A stretch of 64,000 nucleotides of DNA from Saturnia japonica (lineage: Eukaryota > Arthropoda > Insecta > Lepidoptera > Saturniidae), in contig CM065308.1 in assembly GCA_033032175.1 (NCBI GenBank), positions 19,525,590 to 19,589,589 on the forward strand, given 5' to 3'. Both the position numbers and the translations under genes were made by a program. The notes under the pieces were generated by a model. It searched no databases. It was given only the letters and a program-made list of their open reading frames with translations, and was not told the DNA's origin. How positions within the stretch are numbered: position 1 is the first letter of the stretch; each line of letters starts with the position of its first letter. Shown here one piece after another: positions 56,947 through 64,000 of this stretch.

Positions 56947-58485
56947 TTAAAAACCAAATTTAGAGAATAATAAATATATAAGACATAATTTGTACTAAAT
57001 ATTATAAGATTCTTAATTTTAAATGTTTATTATTGATTATTTAATATTTTAAAAATAAATTTAATAATAAATTCAAAAATTGAATTTAAGGTTGGTCATT
57101 TTTTAAATATTTTTATTGATTTCTTTATTTTATATTCACTTTTCATTTTTATCAAAAAAAATTCATTAAATTTATTTAGTTATTTTTATAAATATTTATT
57201 ATTTATTCAATTTAATAGCAAATATTAAAAATTAATATTATAATTTGATGTTCAATTTTAATTTTTATACTTATACTTCTTTAGGCGCGTTATGAAAAAA
57301 TGATGAGAGTGAAATTTTAAAATGCGCGCGCATCTGTGACACAAAATTAACAGTATGAAGTTGTCTGCTTAACCGCTCATTAAGTCTCGAAAAAAAAGCT
57401 ACCAACAAAATAGAAATTGAACCTCGATATTAGTCGCGCATGTTGGTACGCTCGTCACCTCTGATCACTGTTTTCATATTTATAATATTTATCAACATGT
57501 TTCTAGTTTATACATTCCCAACACGTGTTTTAGTTTCATACAAGTGCGAATTATATATGTGCTAATAAATTATATTCAGTAGTGATTTCAATTGAATATT
57601 TTGATTGATATTACTTACTATTTGTGAATATTAGTGAAAAAAATTGTGCTTATATACTTTTTCAAGTGCTCCAATATAATTGAGGTTAACTATCCGTATG
57701 TATTATTTATTGATATAAATTAAAATACTTTTATTTAATATAATTAACACTAAATATTATTAATTTATTAATGTTAAGTACTTATTATTGGTTATTTAAT
57801 ATTTACAAAATAAAGAAATAAATTTAATAAAAACTTTGTGATAAAAATTAAAATTGAACATCAAATTATAATATTAATTTTTAATATTTGCTATTAAATT
57901 GAATAAATAATAAATATTTATAAAAATAACTAAATAAATTTAATGAGTTTTTTTTTATAAAAATGAAAAGTGAATATAAAATAAAGAAATCAATAAAAAT
58001 ATTTAAAAAATGACCAACCTTAAATTCAATTTTTGAATTTATTATTAAATTTATTTTTAAAATATTAAATAATCAATAATAAACATTTAAAATTAAGAAT
58101 CTTATAATATTTAGTACAAATTATGTCTTATATATTTATTATTCTCTAAATTTGGTTTTTAATAATTATATATATATATATATATATATTAATTATATAA
58201 GTTCCGATTCAGACATTACCGGAAGATACTATGGAAGTGGACATCATTTAATTAAAAATACAATTCGAATAATAAGACAATTTATGTTAGACTTAATGTA
58301 AGAAAATAAATATTTATTTATTTAATTTTTCAAATTTAAAATGAACTTTGTTGATTATCCTTTTCCAATCCTTCTATTATTTTATTGTAATTAATTATTT
58401 GCATGCAATTAAAAACTATTTTTTAATGATGGCAAAGAAGTATAACTTCTCACGCGCGTACATAAGTACACACACCCATTTTTTT
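56585..58485. mobile_element. Giant foldback element (~650-690-bp inverted arms)
   Basis: Arms about 56585-57275 and 57838-58485 are reverse complements over almost their whole length (tacttatgtacgcgcgtgag in the left arm; the same on the minus strand at the right). A spacer of about 560 bp separates them. The left arm has a long (AT)n tract (56877-56943), the right a shorter one. No transposase is encoded. It fills half of GMC3 intron 2. Confidence 0.85.
56877..56943. repeat. (AT)n microsatellite
   Basis: About 33 uninterrupted TA units inside the left arm of the foldback; the matching tract in the right arm (about 58168-58189) is a third as long. Confidence 0.9.
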
Positions 58486-58986
58486 TTATTTTGTTTACGA
58501 ATAATCTGTCATTTTTACTTCAAAGCAAGTCGAATATTATACAATTACACAATATGAATTCTATTTTAAATAGCTTTTTATTTTTCTATAAATAATTTTT
58601 GATTAATTTATTTGTTTCAGTTAAAGAAATTTAACAGTCCCGATGCGGTATTGAAACGTTATCTGACAGTTACCAGATTTTTCCTTAGTTAAAGCTAAGC
58701 ATAAGCTTTGCGTAACTCGACTATAAATTCGAAACCTAAGATTGCGCTGAGTAAATACTTAACGAAGTTTGAGCTAACCTAAGGTTGAACTAAGGCTGAG
58801 TACGCTCTATAGATTTCAAACCAAGACAGAGTCGCTGTATTTTATAATGACTTGTAAAATGTATACGAAATCTTTGGTCGCGCGGTTGTATACAAACAGA
58901 TATTCGACAGGTACCGCACCTAATGTAATATTTCTTGTTTAATAGAAATAAAGATTTGAACAATTTTAATAGGATTCGTCGGTTAA

Positions 58987-59345
58987 TCTATATTAATAAA
59001 TCTGTAGTTCTGTCTGTTCATGTATTTTTTTTCCAAATTTCCTAATAGTCGATAACTGATTACGAATATATTTTTTTTACTCTGTATTATTTTTTATAAT
59101 GTCGGGTTTTAACTCAAAAACGGTTTGCTGATTTTTATGCAAATGTTACACAGGAAGCTTAATTCAATTCCATCATCGTTTTAAACCAAAATGATTTATT
59201 ATTCACTCCTCTTAGAATTAAAATTAAATCAAACTCAATGAGTCAATATTTGAAAAATTGTATGGCGTTTTTCGACTTCTGATCAGTGATTTGTGATAAA
59301 ATGTAACGTATATGTACTTTGCTATACGAATGAAATTTGTACTTA
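58987..59345 (+). mobile_element. Helitron-like 5' fragment
   Basis: Begins TCTATATTAATAAATCTG after A, matching (reversed) the end of the 24595-25075 element. The 3' end is not visible; it abuts the next copy. Confidence 0.4.
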
Positions 59346-59350
59346 TTAAA

Positions 59351-59828
59351 CTAGCTATGTCCGCGACTGCGCTCGCATGGACTACACAATGCCGTCGATC
59401 CGGCACAGGTGCGAATCGTAGTATCCTCACTCCCGGAGTTTTTTTAAAGATAATAATGCTTGTTGTGGCTGATCCTTAGACATTATGCTCTCGCTGACTT
59501 TTTTGTAGTTCTTTTTAATATCTAAATTATATTGTACTGTAATTTGATATATCTGTTACGGTTTACTCAGCGTAAGTCATTTACTTTTTACTTGCGCAGA
59601 ATCCTAATTCTTTTTATAAAAAGTAGCTTAAGATACTCCTTATAACATCAGCTAACTGCTAGTAAAAGTCCCGACAAAATCGGTCGAACCTTTTCGTATA
59701 TTACCCGGAACAAACAGACGAAAATGTTAAAAATGGGTTTCTTTGGGTTTATACTTTCATATGAATTGATTAAAAAGCTGTTATTTTGACATTACCAACA
59801 GACACTTCAATTTTATTAATTGTATATA
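59351..59828 (-). mobile_element. Helitron-like element
   Basis: CTAGCTATGTCCGCGACTGC after A at 59351, family interior, end at …ttcaattttattaattgtat near 59825. In GMC3 intron 2, about 110 bp before the terminal exon. Confidence 0.62.
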
Positions 59829-59939
59829 ATAAAGATTCAATAGACCTCCATAAAATTCCTTCCAACCTAATTATATAACCTTTATAAAATAGGACATATT
59901 TCATTAGTAAATTATTTTAAAGAGTTATCGAAATTTCAG

Positions 59940-61478
59940 ATACCTGGATTGTTTCCATTCGTCGATTATTCATATTTGGATTGGAATTACTACACGGTCG
60001 ATGATGGTTATTCCAGTCAAGCTCATAAAACTAAAAACATCCACATGACTCGAGGGAAGATGTTGGGTGGATCGAGCGGAGCAAATTACATGTTCAGTGT
60101 GAGAGGGAATAAAAACGATTACAAGAAATGGGTTGACCTTGGTAACAAAGGATGGGAATGGGAAACAGTCTTACAATATTTTAAGAAATTTGAACGGCTG
60201 AACGATAAGCATATAATGAAAAGTGCCTCAGCTAATTTACATAACACCACGGGTTATCTCGGGATTACTCGTCCTCTCTGGATTAAAAGAACAAAAAAAT
60301 ATATACAGGCATTCAAAGAAGCAGGTCACACAATACTAGAGGACACGAACGGATATGAGCAGATAGGATATTCGCTGCCACAATATACTATAGATAATGG
60401 CGTACGTCAAAGCACAGCTGAGGCCTATCTCAAACCATTGAAAAACCGCAGAAACATATACATTCTGAAAGATACACTAGCTTTGAAAATTCTCTTTGAC
60501 GAACAAAAAAAGGCGATTGGTGTAAAGGTTAAATTACCCGATAAAAAAGTAATTAATCTGTACACACGCAAAGAAATTATTTTATCTGCTGGAACAATCA
60601 ACAGTCCGCAGCTATTAATGTTGTCAGGAGTAGGTCCAAAAGAACATTTGGAGGATATTGGTATTCAAGTTATTATAAATTCGCCGAAAGTTGGAGAGAA
60701 TTTGCAAGATCATATCACAGTTCCTGTTATATTGACTGGCAAAAAGGGACTAACGTCCGCTATTGATAGGATAGATTTAATTACCAATGTAAATAAACTT
60801 CCTCTTCCAGTGCTTATGGGATTCGTAGCACTGAACAAAACACAAGTTTATCCCGATTACCAAACTCACGTTTTTCCATTCCCAGCTACCACAATCCAAC
60901 TGGCCCTAATATGCTCTTTTGTGTTTGGTTTCGAGGACAATACTTGTATTGCTTGTAACAACGGCGCTCAAGAGGGTGAAACAGTAGGCACTCTTATAGA
61001 TCTACTACATCCAGAATCACGAGGTAGAATTAGATTAAAAAGAAACGACCCTGAAGCTGAACCACTTATATATACAGGTTACTTCAATAATAAAAACGAC
61101 TTAGAAACACTAGCATATTCAATAAAAGATTTCTTACAAATTCAAAATACGACGTACTTTAAAAAGGTGGAGTCAAAGATGATAGATCCTGAATTGCCTC
61201 AATGTAAGAATTACGCATTAGGAAGCCATGAGTATCTGAAGTGCATGAGTTTACACATGGCGACCACATTGTGGCATCCAGTTGGTACATGCGCTATGGG
61301 CCCTGAAGGTATGGGAGTCGTGGATGAGCGGTTAAGAGTAAGAGGTGCTGTAAACTTAAGAGTAGTTGATGCCAGTATAATGCCAGAAATAACTAGCGGC
61401 AACACAAATATTCCGACAATAATGATCGGAGAAAAAGCAGCTGATATGATCAAAGAAGATCATGGCATACCTACATAA
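59940..61478 (+). CDS. GMC oxidoreductase GMC3, terminal exon
   Basis: 512 codons plus TAA after acceptor TTTCAG (AG at 59938-59939), opening IPGLFPFVDYSYLDWNYYTVDD. GMC signature 1 is [14 protein letters not shown] and signature 2 is LSAGTINSPQLLMLSGVG. The catalytic His is in [11 protein letters not shown] (about residue 538) and the Asn in SGNTNIP (about 582). With exons 1 and 2 the protein is about 604 residues, complete and uninterrupted, so this is the best-supported full gene in the window. It is the head-to-head partner of GMC1/GMC2. The substrate is unknown; by family an FAD-dependent alcohol oxidoreductase, possibly on sugars or ecdysteroids. Confidence 0.94.
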   Translation: MPGLFPFVDYSYLDWNYYTVDDGYSSQAHKTKNIHMTRGKMLGGSSGANYMFSVRGNKNDYKKWVDLGNKGWEWETVLQYFKKFERLNDKHIMKSASANLHNTTGYLGITRPLWIKRTKKYIQAFKEAGHTILEDTNGYEQIGYSLPQYTIDNGVRQSTAEAYLKPLKNRRNIYILKDTLALKILFDEQKKAIGVKVKLPDKKVINLYTRKEIILSAGTINSPQLLMLSGVGPKEHLEDIGIQVIINSPKVGENLQDHITVPVILTGKKGLTSAIDRIDLITNVNKLPLPVLMGFVALNKTQVYPDYQTHVFPFPATTIQLALICSFVFGFEDNTCIACNNGAQEGETVGTLIDLLHPESRGRIRLKRNDPEAEPLIYTGYFNNKNDLETLAYSIKDFLQIQNTTYFKKVESKMIDPELPQCKNYALGSHEYLKCMSLHMATTLWHPVGTCAMGPEGMGVVDERLRVRGAVNLRVVDASIMPEITSGNTNIPTIMIGEKAADMIKEDHGIPT

Positions 61479-62957
61479 TTATGCTTCCAAAGTAAAATAA
61501 TTAATTTGAAAGTTTTAATAACGAAAACCATATTTTAGATAAATTCGCATAAAACAAATAAGAACAACCTCCTCATTTATCACGAGCTGATCATGTTCTA
61601 GCTATGTGTCGATTTTCGCATTACTCTGATGTGTGAGGTGGAACAGTAAGTAGTTTATAATTACAAATTCTTTTTATAATATGTAGCAGGTGGTAAGCAT
61701 GACAACAATTCCGTACTGAGGGCTGAGATTTGATTCACGACTTAGTTGGGAGTTGGGAATTAGTTGGCTAGCGGATAAAACCCATTCTTTCCACGTGGGT
61801 TAAACCTGTTGATATGGGTTGTTAAACTGTTTAATATTTAACTGTTAAACCTGTGAAATGTTTCACTGTGTGAAAATAGATAATGTAAAAAAGTAAGGGA
61901 TTAAAATAAAACAAATTATTGTGGGCAACTCTGTTCTTTATTAGTTACTAGCAACCTGTTCCGGACAATAGTACTCTGTTTCCGGATTCGCACGGCTAGC
62001 AGAGTAATTCATAAATCTCTATTCGTTTACGCGCACGCTAGTAAAACTCCCAGTCGGCATGATTTATTCCGACATCTTTAACAATTAAAGTTATATTACA
62101 GCCAATTTACACTAAAAAACTTTAATGAATTTTATATCTAATTCTTCTTCATGAATCATTCCGTCCATTGATTAAAACCGTATGAAAATCTGTTCGGTAG
62201 TTTTTGAGCATAGTGCGTTGACACAAACAGACAGACGGAGCCGGGGACTTTGAATAATACAGTTGTATTTAAACTCAAAATCGAATACATTTACTATTTA
62301 CGTTGTTAAAAATATAACAGTTATTATATAACAGACAATTTAATAACCGTCATCTCTTGTATCAGAAATATAGTAACGTTCAATAAATTCCAAGTTGTAT
62401 ATGGCGGACGTAAATGGTTCAGGGTTGCATGGTAGTACGCGGTGGCGTAAATTCCAAATAGTTTCGGGATATTGGTGATAAATCAAGCACGCAGTCTTCA
62501 GTGTCATTACATACATCATCTACAGGATTGTACAAGTTCCAATAATAGGTTAGGTATTTAAGTTAGTTTTAAAGTCCTTTCTGTTGTTTATGTATTTTTT
62601 TAGGATTTTTTTATTACATACATATAAACGATTACGACTGACTTTTCTCATACATAAGCATAGACTAGGAAGGACATCATAGCATTACAACTACTTAATG
62701 AATAGTGTTGTTCTACACATGTACCACACATGTCATTCACAATGCGAACAGCCCCTCTATGCAATCTGTTTAAGGTATCGAGGAGGTATTTTGCGGATCC
62801 GACCCAAAGGTGCGGACAAAATACCATACAAAATCAAACTTATGACTTGTAAAGCAGATCATACAGCAGTTCGGGCGTGAAAAACCGTCGCACTCTGTTC
62901 AAGATTTCGAGTCTCCGATAAATTACAGAGATGACACTCCCGATGTAATACTGGAGT
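61479..62957. other. GMC3 3' flank; LINE-like tails, no gene
   Basis: An AATAAA near 61904 is a possible polyadenylation site. Repeat-like text with acaaacagacagacggagcc near 62223-62245 is a LINE-type tail. No supported gene. Confidence 0.45.
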
Positions 62958-63270
62958 TTTTTTTTCTGATTGACTTTACTGTTAGCCTTAGGGGCCCTAT
63001 TCAAAACAGACCCGATGATGGCTTTTACAGCTTCACTGAACCTGGAGGCGAGCGCTTAGGGCACTCAGCCGCGAAAGTTTTGGACAACTCGCGCACAAGG
63101 GTGCCAAAGTGGCCGGACCTCGGCTTGGGCGGTTGTCGCGATTGTAATTAAGTCACGATCTGACTAATTCCCTACCTGTAAATTCGAGCAAAACTGACAT
63201 ATACATATATACATGTTCCTTCCTCCTGGGAGGAAGGAAGGAACATGAGTATATGTATTTAGTAATTTGA
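62958..63270 (-). mobile_element. Poly(A) retroposon 3' copy
   Basis: T run at 62957-62967, then the family 3' motif (actgttagccttaggggccc) and the GGGAGGAAGGAAGGAACATG palindrome region. Confidence 0.6.
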
Positions 63271-63810
63271 AACGATATACTGGAGTTAAGGATGCTGCGA
63301 ATATTATTATTTTTTTCTAAAACTCAAATCTGCGGACTCTTGGTCCACATCTTTTTTTAAGTGGGTGCTTTAATAATATTAAACATTAAAAATTGTCATG
63401 AAAAAAATATGCACTTGATAATACACGCACATATTACGTACATACCTACTACTTAGATATTATACGTACATCATACCTAGGATACTGAGGAGATCACGCA
63501 TTGCTAGCGAGACGTTCTTAGGAGTGGGTGGGGAAAAAACGGGGATTTTTTGGTAGAAGACGACGAACTCTCATGTAGCTGGAGACTTTGGAGTCAATAT
63601 TACAGTGCCAGATGAACTTCAACACGACTGCACGGATTTTTATAAACATGTAAAAGGATAGAAAGAATTAAATGAAAAAAGTATAATCTTCAGCAACTAA
63701 GATTAAGCTACTTCTAACACTGCATATATTAAAATATGTCAATAACTAAATAATAATAATTCGTTTCTATTCTCTGTGCCTCCCGACGCCGCGACGCGAC
63801 GCTACACACT

Positions 63811-63812
63811 TG

Positions 63813-63844
<32 letters not shown>

Positions 63845-64000
63845 GACTACACTGTTAGCAGCCTTAGGGGCCCTAAAGCCGCTGCGGCTTTTACAGCTTC
63901 ACCGGACTTGTGGGCGAGCGCAGAGAACACTCAGCCACGAAAGTTATAAGGACGACTCGCACGAGGGCGCCAGAGTGGCCGGACCTCGGCTCGGGCGGTC
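63811..64000 (-). mobile_element. Poly(A) retroposon copy running off the window
   Basis: T run of 28-29 bases (63811-63839) followed by the family 3' motif and gcgccagagtggccgg. It continues past the end of the window. The long uninterrupted tail suggests a young insertion. Confidence 0.6.

Noticed and set aside
56769..56957. 62-codon frame of alternating Ile/Tyr
   Set aside because: Translation of the (AT)n microsatellite.
58348..58557. 69-codon frame matching a minus-strand frame at 56534-56722
   Set aside because: The match is explained by the inverted arms of the foldback element, not by a gene family.

Overview
The window is eukaryotic nuclear DNA, AT-rich, with spliced genes and a very heavy load of insect-type transposons. 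The mix of CTAG-ended Helitron-like repeats, tRNA-derived SINEs, a CsRn1-clade Ty3/gypsy element, BEL/Pao, Tigger, Tc1, mariner and hAT relics, plus a small tandem family of insect GMC oxidoreductases, points to a moth or butterfly (Lepidoptera). No species can be named from the sequence alone.

The host genes I can support are three paralogous secretory/peripheral-type GMC (FAD-dependent glucose-methanol-choline) oxidoreductases, closest in character to insect glucose dehydrogenase / ecdysone oxidase relatives. GMC1 (minus; exons 1567-3105 and 3919-4052) and GMC2 (minus; exons 11037-12599 and 18102-18235) lie in tandem. GMC3 (plus; exons 52588-52729, 55938-56071, 59940-61478) lies head-to-head with them. 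All share one gene structure: a 142-nt first coding exon ending in phase 1, a 134-nt second exon carrying the dinucleotide-binding GxGxxG motif, and a ~1.54-kb terminal exon carrying both GMC signatures and the catalytic His/Asn pair. Two near-identical first coding exons for the minus-strand genes sit at 28665-28806 and 34527-34668, and none is visible close to GMC1.

The introns and the ~20-kb spacer are built of mobile DNA. 3-11 kb: a MITE, a tRNA-SINE, Helitrons, a poly(A) retroposon, and a decayed Tigger inserted into a Helitron. 13.1-17.8 kb: a complete, apparently intact Ty3/gypsy element with identical LTRs inside the GMC2 intron. 18.7-36.1 kb: a large duplicated region in which one copy carries a BEL/Pao element and the other copy, with an empty BEL site and its own non-LTR insertion, sits inside the BEL element. 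This looks either like two haplotypes laid end to end by an assembler or like an odd nested duplication. 36-41.8 kb: a hAT relic, a non-LTR relic with four 170-bp 5' monomers, and an unusual long-terminal-inverted-repeat element carrying a fragment of a Cys-rich protein. 42-50 kb: Helitrons, SINEs and two GC-rich, CRE-containing candidate promoter/leader exons facing away from one another. 50-64 kb: GMC3, with Tc1, mariner, Helitron and a ~1.9-kb giant foldback in its introns, then repeat-rich 3' flank.

The GMC enzymes would oxidise alcohol groups of sugars, steroids or related small molecules using FAD. Substrates cannot be read from the sequence. Ecdysteroid oxidation is a family-based possibility only.
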